Shown here one piece after another: positions 41,353 through 48,868 of a stretch of DNA of 64,000 nt. The first letter of the stretch is position 1; each line of letters begins with the position of its first letter. The notes under the pieces are model-generated. The model made no database searches. It was not told the DNA's origin and was given only the letters and a program-made list of their open reading frames with translations. This DNA is from JAICKM01 sp050998805. Its GTDB lineage: Bacteria > Chloroflexota > Chloroflexia > QHBQ01 > JAICKM01. Made by a program: the position numbers and the translations under genes. The stretch spans positions 28,063-92,062 of the forward strand of contig JBPCPV010000050.1 of the NCBI GenBank assembly GCA_050998805.1, written 5' to 3'.

Positions 41353-41381
41353 TGGACGGCCGCACTGTTTCGTGGTAGAAT
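41353..41381 (+). promoter_or_regulatory. Putative promoter of the antitoxin gene
   Basis: TGGACG (41353-41358), 17 bases, TAGAAT (41376-41381). The gene start at 41406 follows. Confidence 0.4.
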
Positions 41382-41405
41382 GGGGCGAAGAGAATGGAGT
41401 CCACC

Positions 41406-41633
41406 ATGACCGAAGTAACGCTGGAAGAAGCACAAACGCACCTGGCCGACCTGATCGCGGCGGTCCGCCGAGGTGAGACTGTGTACATCGTGGGTGACGA
41501 GCAGGATTTGGTTCAACTGGTGCCGGTCAGCGGGGCAGACAACTATCTCCAGTTCGGCAGCGCGCGGGGTTTGATCAGGATGGCGGAGGATTTCGACGCT
41601 CCGCTCGAAGATTTCCAAGAGTACATGGCGTGA
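41406..41633 (+). CDS. Phd/YefM-type antitoxin without a toxin
   Basis: 75 residues from ATG 41406 (TGGAG six bases upstream; ATG 41394 is alternative). MTEVTLEEAQTHLADLIAAVRRGETVYI is the Phd/YefM DNA-binding start. The C-terminus DFDAPLEDFQEYMA is the form normally followed at once by a PIN toxin gene. Here no toxin follows; the next gene encodes a DUF6157 protein. It is either an orphan regulator or the survivor of a broken pair. Confidence 0.8.
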   Translation: MTEVTLEEAQTHLADLIAAVRRGETVYIVGDEQDLVQLVPVSGADNYLQFGSARGLIRMAEDFDAPLEDFQEYMA

Positions 41634-41655
41634 AGTTCCTGTAGGAGATTACCTC

Positions 41656-42072
41656 ATGGAATTGAACTACTTCCAGACCCTCATCGCGGTGGCCGAGGAT
41701 TGCCCGGTTGCCGAGAGTGTGGTGCCGGTGGAACGTGGCGCGAAGAAGACGGTCGCGGCGCTCCAGTACGAGATGCTCGCGGATAGTCCGTATGTCCACA
41801 CGCAGGAAGACGTGCTGTTCAACACCTGGCTCGCGCGGCAGGAGATACCGGAGAAGTCCGACGCCGAGGGCGCAGAGATGCGCGCCGAGTTCTTTGCTAA
41901 GTCGCAAGCGTGCTTACGGGCCTCGCCGCTGCCGAAGAAGTACGGCTGGGGCCTGCTCTTCGACGAAGCAGGCAGGGTTGCACTCTGCCCGATGGAGTCG
42001 AAGGAATACAAGCAACTCCTCTTCGGCGGCACCGTAAGGGTGCTCAAGGCCATGCGCTCAAGCCGAATCTAA
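41656..42072 (+). CDS. DUF6157 family protein
   Basis: 138 residues. The sequence follows this small family closely: MELNYFQTLIAVAEDCPV, KKTVAALQYEMLADSPY, TQEDVLFNTWLARQ, CLRASPLPKKYGWGLLFDE and VRVLKAMRSSR. Family function is unknown, and there is no signal or membrane segment. TAGGAG precedes the ATG. Its base composition is similar to its neighbours. Confidence 0.85.
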   Translation: MELNYFQTLIAVAEDCPVAESVVPVERGAKKTVAALQYEMLADSPYVHTQEDVLFNTWLARQEIPEKSDAEGAEMRAEFFAKSQACLRASPLPKKYGWGLLFDEAGRVALCPMESKEYKQLLFGGTVRVLKAMRSSRI

Positions 42073-42082
42073 CACCCGCGCC

Positions 42083-42098
42083 TACTCCATTCGGAGTA
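42083..42098. promoter_or_regulatory. Inverted repeat TACTCC-N4-GGAGTA, site 1
   Basis: Half-sites TACTCC and GGAGTA with a four-base centre, 11 bases after the DUF6157 stop. The same arrangement recurs at 42280-42295. Confidence 0.45.
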
Positions 42099-42278
42099 TC
42101 TTTGCCCCCAAGCCCGCCGGAACCCCCCAAATCTGGCAGTAAACGACCCCTGAAATGGATATTAAAAGTGAGAGGGTAAAATTAGCGCGGCCAAAACGCC
42201 CTACTGCGTGCCTAAAAGAGCAGTCACCCGGCCCCGCATCCACAAGGTTCCCGGTCGCTTTTCGCCGGTTTCCCAAAA

Positions 42279-42296
42279 ATACTCCGATCGGAGTAT
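42279..42296. promoter_or_regulatory. Perfect 18-bp palindrome, site 2 of TACTCC-N4-GGAGTA
   Basis: ATACTCCGATCGGAGTAT is a perfect palindrome containing the same half-sites as at 42083-42098, 197 bases apart, in a 513-base gap without a gene. It may be a dimeric regulator's operator or an end of a small mobile element. I see no other feature in this gap except short heptamer arrays. Confidence 0.5.
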
Positions 42297-42354
42297 CCGT
42301 CAGCATCGTACCCAGCCGCACAGGGAGGATCAACATGTACACCTCAACCCGTAC

Positions 42355-42375
42355 CGCACTCCGCACTCCGCACCG
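42355..42375. repeat. CGCACTC heptamers
   Basis: CGCACTC, CGCACTC and CGCACCG at 42355, 42362 and 42369. The same unit occurs in the bchH gene. Confidence 0.8.
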
Positions 42376-42566
42376 ATAACACTTTGCCCGCTTCGTGCCT
42401 GGATCGCCGTTTTTCGTCTATCGAATCGACGTCTAGGCACGAATTATCGGAATTATCGACTTTCGGGAGGGGTAGCCCACGTAAGGCCGTGCCTGGAACC
42501 GGCTCCTCACGAGCAAAAGAGGCCCTTTTTTGATCGGCTTCCACCAACTCTTATCAGTTTTGCCCA

Positions 42567-42588
42567 ACGCACTACGCACTACGCGCTA
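42567..42588. repeat. ACGCACT heptamers containing a stop codon
   Basis: ACGCACT, ACGCACT and ACGCGCT at 42567, 42574 and 42581. On the minus strand the TAG stop of the mannosyltransferase gene (42586-42588) lies at the end of the array. Confidence 0.85.
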
Positions 42589-43761
42589 GTCCATCCAGTG
42601 GCCGGAGGCCCAGAAGTAGGCGGTGGCTGCGAGCAGGGCGGACGACGCGAGGAGCCAGCCAGCCTCTAGCGGGCGGCGAGGGGTGAGCAGGCGAGCGCCT
42701 ACGAGGAACGCCGGCCAGAGCGGGAGCAGGTAGCGCGCCGCGCCGATCGTCGTACCGAGGCTCAACGGGAAGAGCAGGCCGAGCACGAGCCAGGTCAGCT
42801 CGGAGGGCCTCAGCAGCCGCTTGACGCCCGCGAAGACGGCGATCCCCGCGAAGAGCACGGTGAAGGCGAGATCCTGGTACATATAGAGGCGTTGGCCGCC
42901 GCCGAGCATGAACACAGGGTCGGTCGCGGGCGTGGTCGTCCCCCACGACGCAAGCAGCCGGCCCAGCGAGTCGAGCCAGACCTGGGGTGGGAAGCTCGAA
43001 GTGTGCAGCCAACCCTGCTGCTCGGCCTGCAAAAAGGCCAGGGGGTTGCCGAACGCGGCCTGCAAGTACGCCATGTAGGCCAGGAGCGGCAACGGCACCA
43101 GCAGCAGCCACCAGTATCTCAGCACATGCCCGCGCGGTTGCGTGGTGAAGTACTCCACCAGCAGCACCAAGCCGAGGAGGACGCCGACCCAGCGGGTGAC
43201 GCCGGCCAGCCCCGCCAGCACGGCGGCTAAGGCCCACCGCTCCTGGCGCGCCAGCCAGAAGACGCCGACGACCATCAGCAGGAAGAGCGACTCGGTGTAG
43301 ATCGCCGACCAGAAGAGGCCGGTGGGGAAGATGGCGATCAGCAGCAAAGTGCGGTCGGCGATGGGGGCGGGGTGGTCGAGCCGCACCAGCCGCCAGAGCA
43401 GGAGCAGCGCGGCGAAAAACGCGAGGTTGCTCACCAGCAGGCCGACCAGCGCGAAGTTGCCGAAGCCTGGGACGCCGATATACAGGCGGAGCAGGTCGAG
43501 CAGCCCGGTGAGGCCGCGAAGCAATAGGGGATAGGCGGGGCAGAAGGCGAGGTCGGAGCCGGTCTGGGGCGTCCAGGCGTAGTAGCCGTGTGAGACCACC
43601 TGCCAGTACCAGCTGCCGTCCCACATCATCGCGCCTTCGACCAGCAGCCCCTTGTTGCGTACCGGCTCCGACGCGACAAGCTGACCGATCCCGACCCACG
43701 CCCCCGCCAGCGCGATCACCCGCGAGACGATGAAGGTGAAGAGCGCGGACCTTACTCCCAC
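42586..43761 (-). CDS. PIG-V-like membrane mannosyltransferase candidate
   Basis: 391 residues and about nine helices. The first external loop carries AMMWDGSWYWQVVSHGYY, the W-D-G/S-x-W-Y signature of PIG-V-like GT-C mannosyltransferases. LAFCPAYPLLLRGL, LFWSAIYTESLFLLMV and GVTRWVGVLLG are further family-like stretches. It probably moves mannose from a polyprenyl-phosphate donor onto lipid or protein outside the membrane. GTG start at 43761, overlapping the guaA stop by 10 bases; translation coupling to guaA is likely. Confidence 0.82.
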   Translation of the reverse strand: MGVRSALFTFIVSRVIALAGAWVGIGQLVASEPVRNKGLLVEGAMMWDGSWYWQVVSHGYYAWTPQTGSDLAFCPAYPLLLRGLTGLLDLLRLYIGVPGFGNFALVGLLVSNLAFFAALLLLWRLVRLDHPAPIADRTLLLIAIFPTGLFWSAIYTESLFLLMVVGVFWLARQERWALAAVLAGLAGVTRWVGVLLGLVLLVEYFTTQPRGHVLRYWWLLLVPLPLLAYMAYLQAAFGNPLAFLQAEQQGWLHTSSFPPQVWLDSLGRLLASWGTTTPATDPVFMLGGGQRLYMYQDLAFTVLFAGIAVFAGVKRLLRPSELTWLVLGLLFPLSLGTTIGAARYLLPLWPAFLVGARLLTPRRPLEAGWLLASSALLAATAYFWASGHWMD

Positions 43762-45347
43762 TCGATAGTGGCGGGGGGCTTGCTGGTGATGTCATAGACG
43801 ACACGGTTCACGCCGGGCACCTCGTTGACGATGCGGTTGCTGATGCGCGCCAGCACGTCGTAGGGCACCCGCGCCCAGTCTGCAGTCATGCCGTCCACGC
43901 TGGTGACGGCGCGGATCGCTATCGCGTGGCCGTAGGTGCGGAAGTCGCCCATGACGCCGACGCTCTGCACGTTGGTGAGCACGGCGAACGACTGCCAGAT
44001 TTCGCGCTCCAGGCTGGCGACGCGCAGTTCCTCGCGCATGATCGCGTCCGCCCGGCGGAGCGTCGCCAGCCCCTCTGCCGTGACCGGGCCGAGTATCCGC
44101 ACCGCAAGGCCCGGCCCAGGGAAGGGCTGCCGCCAGACGATCTCATCGGGCAGGCCGAGTTGCGCGCCGACCGCCCGCGCCTCGTCCTTGAAGAGGTAGC
44201 GCAGCGGCTCGATCAGCTTGAAGCGCATGTCGGCAGGCAGCCCGCCGACGTTGTGGTGGGTCTTAATCTTCACCGCGGCCTTGCGCTCCGGCGCGGAGCT
44301 TTCGATCACATCGGGGTAGAGCGTGCCCTGCGCTAGGAAGCTGACCGGGCCGATCCCGGCCGCCGCCTCCTCGAACACCCGGATAAACTCGGCCCCGATC
44401 CGCACCCGCTTCTCCTCGGGGTCGCTGATGCCTGCGAGCCGGTCGAGGAAGCGGGCGGATGCGTCTACGATGCGGAGGTCAACCTGCATGTGGCGGCCAA
44501 AGGTCTCCATCACCTGGTCGGCCTCGCCCTCGCGCAGCAGGCCGGTATCCACGAAGATGCAGGTGAGCTGATCGCCGATGGCCTTATGGAGCAGCGCGGC
44601 GACAACCGCCGAGTCGACGCCGCCGCTGAGGCCGCAGATCACCCGCCCTGTGCCGACAGTGGCGCGGATGCTCTCGACGGCCTCCTCGATGAAGGACGCC
44701 GGCGACCAGTCGGCGCGGAGGCCGGCGACGCCGAACAGGAAGTTGGAGAGCAGCCGCGCCCCCTGCGGGGTGTGGACCACCTCGGGGTGGAACTGTATGC
44801 CGTAGATCGGCACGCCGTCCGCCGCATCGCGCCCAAGCGCGGCGAAGGGGGCGTTGCCGCTCACGGCCAGGACGCGGAAGCCCTCCGGCGGGGCCTCGAT
44901 GCTGTCGCCGTGGCTCATCCAGGCGGGGAACGCATCGGGCAGCCCCGCCAGCAGGGGCGACTCGCGGCCGGCGTCGGTCTGCTCGACCTCGGCAGGTCCG
45001 TACTCCCGCCTGACGAAGGGCGCGACCCGCCCGCCGAGGTGGTGCGCGAGGAGTTGCAGGCCGTAGCAGATGCCGAGCACGGGCACCCCGTCCCCCAGCA
45101 CGTAATCGGGCAGCCAGGGCGCGCCCTCCTCGTAGACGCTCGCGGGGCTGCCGGAGAGGATGTAGGCGCGCGGGTGGAGCGCCGCAGCCCTCTCGGCTGG
45201 GGCGTCGTAGGGCAGCAGCTCGCAGTAGACCCCGGCCTCGCGCACCCGCCGCACGATCAGCTGGCTCGTCTGGGAGCCATAATCGAGCACGACCACGGTA
45301 TCGTGGCCGGTGGGGTGGGGCGCGGCGCTCTCAGATGTCGGCGGCAT
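43752..45347 (-). CDS. guaA: GMP synthase (glutamine-hydrolysing)
   Basis: 531 residues in the normal two-part layout. It makes GMP from XMP, glutamine and ATP. The glutaminase domain starts VVVLDYGSQTSQLIVRRVRE, with nucleophile Cys in VLGICYGLQLLAHHLGG and IQFHPEVVHT. The synthetase domain has the PP-loop VICGLSGGVDSAVVAALLH, and the C-terminal dimerisation domain ends VVYDITSKPPATIEWE, as in other GuaA proteins. A TATAAT at 45395-45400, inside the end of the neighbouring phosphorylase gene, may be its promoter. Confidence 0.95.
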   Translation of the reverse strand: MPPTSESAAPHPTGHDTVVVLDYGSQTSQLIVRRVREAGVYCELLPYDAPAERAAALHPRAYILSGSPASVYEEGAPWLPDYVLGDGVPVLGICYGLQLLAHHLGGRVAPFVRREYGPAEVEQTDAGRESPLLAGLPDAFPAWMSHGDSIEAPPEGFRVLAVSGNAPFAALGRDAADGVPIYGIQFHPEVVHTPQGARLLSNFLFGVAGLRADWSPASFIEEAVESIRATVGTGRVICGLSGGVDSAVVAALLHKAIGDQLTCIFVDTGLLREGEADQVMETFGRHMQVDLRIVDASARFLDRLAGISDPEEKRVRIGAEFIRVFEEAAAGIGPVSFLAQGTLYPDVIESSAPERKAAVKIKTHHNVGGLPADMRFKLIEPLRYLFKDEARAVGAQLGLPDEIVWRQPFPGPGLAVRILGPVTAEGLATLRRADAIMREELRVASLEREIWQSFAVLTNVQSVGVMGDFRTYGHAIAIRAVTSVDGMTADWARVPYDVLARISNRIVNEVPGVNRVVYDITSKPPATIEWE

Positions 45348-45365
45348 TAGACCCTTCCTTTGATT

Positions 45366-45379
45366 GCGGAGTGCGGAGT
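45366..45379. repeat. Two GCGGAGT heptamers in the guaA leader
   Basis: Exact tandem copies at 45366 and 45373, between the guaA start and the putative -10 box. Confidence 0.75.
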
Positions 45380-45394
45380 TGCGCTTACAACCGC

Positions 45395-45400
45395 ATTATA
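45395..45400 (-). promoter_or_regulatory. Putative -10 box of guaA overlapping the phosphorylase stop
   Basis: TATAAT on the minus strand shares bases with the TAA stop (45396-45398) of the upstream glucan phosphorylase gene. No convincing -35 box is seen. Confidence 0.4.
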
Positions 45401-47573
45401 CCACATGGCCCGCCGGCGCGAGGGGCCACGAAGCCGCAGCTGCGCCCGCCTCCCGCATCGCAGGCAGGTAGAACTCCTCGGTGTAGTCCTTGAGCATCCG
45501 TCGCGTGCTGAAGACCGGCGCGAGGCTGATGATCGCCTCCTTCATCATCTCGATCCAGCCGAGGGGCACGCCCGCGCCGTCCCGGTCGTAGAACAGCGGC
45601 ACCACCGACCCTTCGAGCAGCGTGTAGAGGGATTGCGCGTCGTGCCAATCCTGCTCGTCCTGGTTCGCGTACTCCGGCCCCTCGCCGACGGCCCAGCCGT
45701 TCTTGCCGTTGTAGCCCTCGGCCCACCAGCCGTCGAGTATGCTGAGGTTCAGCATGCCGTTGAGCGCGGCCTTCTCGCCGCTCGTGCCGCTCGCCTCGTA
45801 GGGCCTGCGGGGAGTGTTCATCCAGACATCGGCCCCGTGGACCATGTAGCGGGCCACGTTCATGTCGTAATCCTCGATGAACAGGATCTTGCCGTTGAAG
45901 CCCGGCTCCTGCGAGAGCAGGTAGACCTGCTGGATAAACTGCTTGCCTGGCACGTCGGCGGGGTGGGACTTGCCGGCGAATATGATCTGCACCGGGCGGG
46001 CGGGGTTGTTGAGCAGCGCCTTCAGCCGCGCGCGGTCGTTGAAGATCATCGTCGCCCGCTTGTATGTGGCGAAGCGCCGCGCGAAGCCGAGCGTCAGCAC
46101 CTCGGGGTCGAGCACAGGCCAGAGCGAGGGGGTCTCGTTCAAGCGGGCGTAGCGGGCCTCGGCGCGCCGCCGCGCGAAGGCGATCAGGCCGTGGCGCAGG
46201 TAGGTGTGGATCGCCCAGAGTTCCTCGGCGGGGGCCGAGCGGAGTGGTTTCCAGGTCGCCGGGTCGTCGAGGCGGCTGTACCAGTCAGGGCCGAGGTGCT
46301 TGGCGTAGAACGCGCCCAGCTTCGACGCGAGCCACGTCGCGGTATGCACGCCGTTCGTGATCGCCGTGATCGGCACCTCGTCGGTCGGCCTGTCGGGCCA
46401 GAGCCAGTGCCACATGTTGCGCGAGACCCCGCCGTGGATCTTGCTCACCCCGTTGTGCCGGTCCGAGCCGGCCATACCGAGCACGGTCATGCTGAACGTC
46501 GGCCCCCACTCGTTGTCCTGCTTGGCGAAGCGCATGAACTCCTCGCGCGTCAGGCCGAGCTGCGGCCAGTATGCGCTGAAATACTTGTCCATCAGGTCGG
46601 GCGGGAAGGCGTCGTTGCCGGCGCTGACCGGAGTATGCGTGGTGAAGACTCCGCCGGCCGAGACCTCCCGCCGCGCCTCCTCGAACGACAGCCCTCTCTC
46701 CATCTTCTCGCGGATCAGCTCGAGCACCAGGAAGGCCGAGTGCCCCTCGTTCATGTGGAAGACCGACGGCTCGATGCCAAGCGTCCGCAGCGCCCTGATC
46801 CCCCCGATGCCGAGCACGATCTCCTGGGCGACGCGCATCTCCTGGTCGCCCCCATAGAGCCGCGCCGAGAGCGTGCGGTCGCTCGGCGCGTTCGGGTGTA
46901 TGTCGGTGTCCATCATATAGACCGGCACGCGCCCGACCTGGATGCGGTAGACCTTCGCGTAGATCGCCCGCCCCGGCAGGTCCACCGAGACAACCACCTC
47001 GCGGCCCCCCGGCGTCATCGCGGGCATGGCGGGCACATCCGCGAAGTTCATCTTTTCGTAGACGGCTTCCTGCCAGCCGTTCGTGTCGAGCAGCTGCCTG
47101 AAATAGCCCTGCGGGTAAAGGAACCCGATGCCGACGAGCGGCAGGCCCATGTCGCTCGCCTCCTTCGTGTGGTCGCCCGACAGCACGCCGAGGCCGCCAG
47201 AATAGATCGGCAGCGACTCGTGCAGCCCGAACTCGAACGAGAAGTAGGCGACGGTCTGCGGGTCTTCGCCATGATGCGTACTGAACCAGGTCTCAGCGGG
47301 GTTCATATAGGCGTCGAACTCAGCCAGGATGGCATCGTAGCGTTCGAGGTAGGCCGGTTCGTTCGCCGCCGCCTCGAGCCGGTCCTGCCGCACCTCGCGC
47401 AGGAACTTCACGGGGTTGTGATAGACCTCGTTCCAGAGCGAGTGGTCTATGTCGCTGAACAGGTGGCGGGCCTCGCCGTGCCATGTCCACCAGAGGTTGT
47501 ACGCGAGTTCAAGCAGACGGCCAATACGCGGCGGGATCGGGGTTATGTGCGACGGGCAAGCGAATTCGGTCAA
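45396..47573 (-). CDS. glgP: Alpha-glucan (glycogen/maltodextrin) phosphorylase, short bacterial type
   Basis: 725 residues from TTG 47573, chosen because a perfect AGGAGG lies nine bases upstream and no ATG fits. Releases glucose-1-phosphate from alpha-1,4-glucans. Opening IGRLLELAYNLWWTWHGEARHLF and VAYFSFEFGLHESLPIYSGGLGVLSGDHTK (split by function) mark the short DUF3417-containing type. Other motifs are GVFTTHTPVSAGNDAF, INGVHTATW-like ITNGVHTATWLA, and the pyridoxal-phosphate region EASGTSGEKAALNG with the cofactor lysine. At that site most phosphorylases have Met where this one has Glu. It sits upstream of guaA on the same strand. Confidence 0.92.
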   Translation of the reverse strand: MTEFACPSHITPIPPRIGRLLELAYNLWWTWHGEARHLFSDIDHSLWNEVYHNPVKFLREVRQDRLEAAANEPAYLERYDAILAEFDAYMNPAETWFSTHHGEDPQTVAYFSFEFGLHESLPIYSGGLGVLSGDHTKEASDMGLPLVGIGFLYPQGYFRQLLDTNGWQEAVYEKMNFADVPAMPAMTPGGREVVVSVDLPGRAIYAKVYRIQVGRVPVYMMDTDIHPNAPSDRTLSARLYGGDQEMRVAQEIVLGIGGIRALRTLGIEPSVFHMNEGHSAFLVLELIREKMERGLSFEEARREVSAGGVFTTHTPVSAGNDAFPPDLMDKYFSAYWPQLGLTREEFMRFAKQDNEWGPTFSMTVLGMAGSDRHNGVSKIHGGVSRNMWHWLWPDRPTDEVPITAITNGVHTATWLASKLGAFYAKHLGPDWYSRLDDPATWKPLRSAPAEELWAIHTYLRHGLIAFARRRAEARYARLNETPSLWPVLDPEVLTLGFARRFATYKRATMIFNDRARLKALLNNPARPVQIIFAGKSHPADVPGKQFIQQVYLLSQEPGFNGKILFIEDYDMNVARYMVHGADVWMNTPRRPYEASGTSGEKAALNGMLNLSILDGWWAEGYNGKNGWAVGEGPEYANQDEQDWHDAQSLYTLLEGSVVPLFYDRDGAGVPLGWIEMMKEAIISLAPVFSTRRMLKDYTEEFYLPAMREAGAAAASWPLAPAGHVV

Positions 47574-47745
47574 CGAGATGGTCCTCCTGAAGGGTGTTTG
47601 GCGTGTTGGCGTGTTGCGCCCGCATTTTAACCTATCAGTCGGGCCGTGTCGAGTCGGAGGATTTGGGGTGAGGTAATACGGACGGCCGTACTCTTGACGG
47701 GTGTTGTACACTACGGCTAGGCCGCTACCCAGACCGGTGGGTGCA

Positions 47746-47808
47746 GCCCGCCAACGGATTTAGGAAGCGGGTTAAACGGATTTCCCCTTCTTAAATCCGT
47801 TGGCGGGC
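47746..47808. repeat. 22-bp inverted repeat around a 19-base loop
   Basis: Bases 47746-47767 (starting GCCCGCCAACGGATTTA) pair with 47787-47808 with a single G-T wobble. It lies in the roughly 360-base gap between the divergent phosphorylase and YCII genes. No T-run follows. It could be a small mobile inverted-repeat element or an RNA hairpin. Confidence 0.7.
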
Positions 47809-47936
47809 CGCTCAGGGCACCGAACCTGTCGAATTCGCCGTACCTCGTTCGACGTATTAGTAGAGGGTTTTTACAGGATCGGATCCGCCGTGGGTCCGGT
47901 TCCAACCCCAACACAGAATCATAAGGAGGTACAGCG

Positions 47937-48362
47937 ATGCGGTTCATGGTTATAGTGCCCGCCAACAAGGAGTCCGAAGCCGGGATTCTCCCGGACGAGA
48001 AGCTCCTCGCCGAGATGGACAAGTTCAACGAGGAGCTGATGAAGGCCGGCGTGATGCTCGTGGGCGAGGGGCTGCACGACAGCTCGAAGGGCGCGCGCAT
48101 CGAGTTCTCGGGCGGCAAGACCAGGGTGATTGATGGGCCTTTCACCGAGTCGAAGGAGTTGATCGCCGGCTTCTGGCTCATCCAGGCGAAGTCGAAGGAA
48201 GAAGCGATCGAGTGGATGAAGCGCGCACCCTTCGGGGGCGGCACGGTGCTCGAGATCCGGCAGGTGTTCGAGACGGAAGACTTCGGCCCCGCGCTCACCC
48301 CCGAACTCAGAGAGAAGGAAGAAGCCCTGCGCGCCCAGGCAGAAGCGAACAAGACGCGATAG
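47937..48362 (+). CDS. YCII/DGPF-domain protein
   Basis: 141 residues. MRFMVIVPANKESEAG and the signature RVIDGPFTESKELIAGFWLIQ place it in the YCII-related DGPF family. AKSKEEAIEWMKRAPFGGGT is also typical. ATAAGGAGG precedes the ATG. Such proteins are encoded beside ECF42-type sigma factors, exactly as here (48869-50164), and are thought to be connected to that signalling system, though their biochemical role is not established. Confidence 0.88.
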   Translation: MRFMVIVPANKESEAGILPDEKLLAEMDKFNEELMKAGVMLVGEGLHDSSKGARIEFSGGKTRVIDGPFTESKELIAGFWLIQAKSKEEAIEWMKRAPFGGGTVLEIRQVFETEDFGPALTPELREKEEALRAQAEANKTR

Positions 48363-48373
48363 TAGGAGGCTCC

Positions 48374-48847
48374 ATGCAAAAGATCACCACCTTCTTAATG
48401 TTCAACGACCAAGCAGAAGAGGCTGTGAACCTCTATGTCTCCATCTTTGGAAACTCAAAGATCACGGATCTCAACCGCTACGGGGAAGGAGGGCCGCTTC
48501 CTGCCGGAACAGTAATCGGCGGGTCATTCGTGCTCGAGGGGCAGGAGTTCATAGCGTTCAACGGAGGGCCGCATTTCAGCTTCGCCGAGGGCATTTCGCT
48601 CTACGTGAACTGCGAGACGCAGGAAGAAGTAGACGACCTGTGGGAGAAGCTCTCGGAAGGCGGCGAGAAAGGGCGATGCGGCTGGCTGAAAGATAAGTTC
48701 GGGGTGTCATGGCAGATCGTTCCGAGCGCCCTGCCTCAGCTGTTGGGTGACGAAGACCCCCGAAAGTCAGCCAACGTCTTGCAGGCGATGATGCAGATGT
48801 CAAAAATCGACATCGAAGCCTTAAGGCGAGCCTATGAGCAGGAGTGA
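48374..48847 (+). CDS. PhnB-like VOC-fold protein
   Basis: 157 residues. ITTFLMFNDQAEEAVNLYVSIFGNSKI, GQEFIAFNGGPHFSFAEGISLYVNC (two separate stretches) and FGVSWQIVPSALPQLL are the family signatures of the PhnB/3-demethylubiquinone methyltransferase-like VOC group. These are metal-binding or substrate-binding folds without known reaction. TAGGAGG precedes the ATG, 11 bases after the YCII stop; it belongs to the same operon as the YCII and sigma-factor genes. Confidence 0.87.
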   Translation: MQKITTFLMFNDQAEEAVNLYVSIFGNSKITDLNRYGEGGPLPAGTVIGGSFVLEGQEFIAFNGGPHFSFAEGISLYVNCETQEEVDDLWEKLSEGGEKGRCGWLKDKFGVSWQIVPSALPQLLGDEDPRKSANVLQAMMQMSKIDIEALRRAYEQE

Positions 48848-48868
48848 CCCAGGGCGGGTGTGATCGCA

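Noticed and set aside
45360..47630. 756-residue plus-strand reading frame
   Set aside because: Antisense of glucan phosphorylase, which has full family motifs on the other strand.
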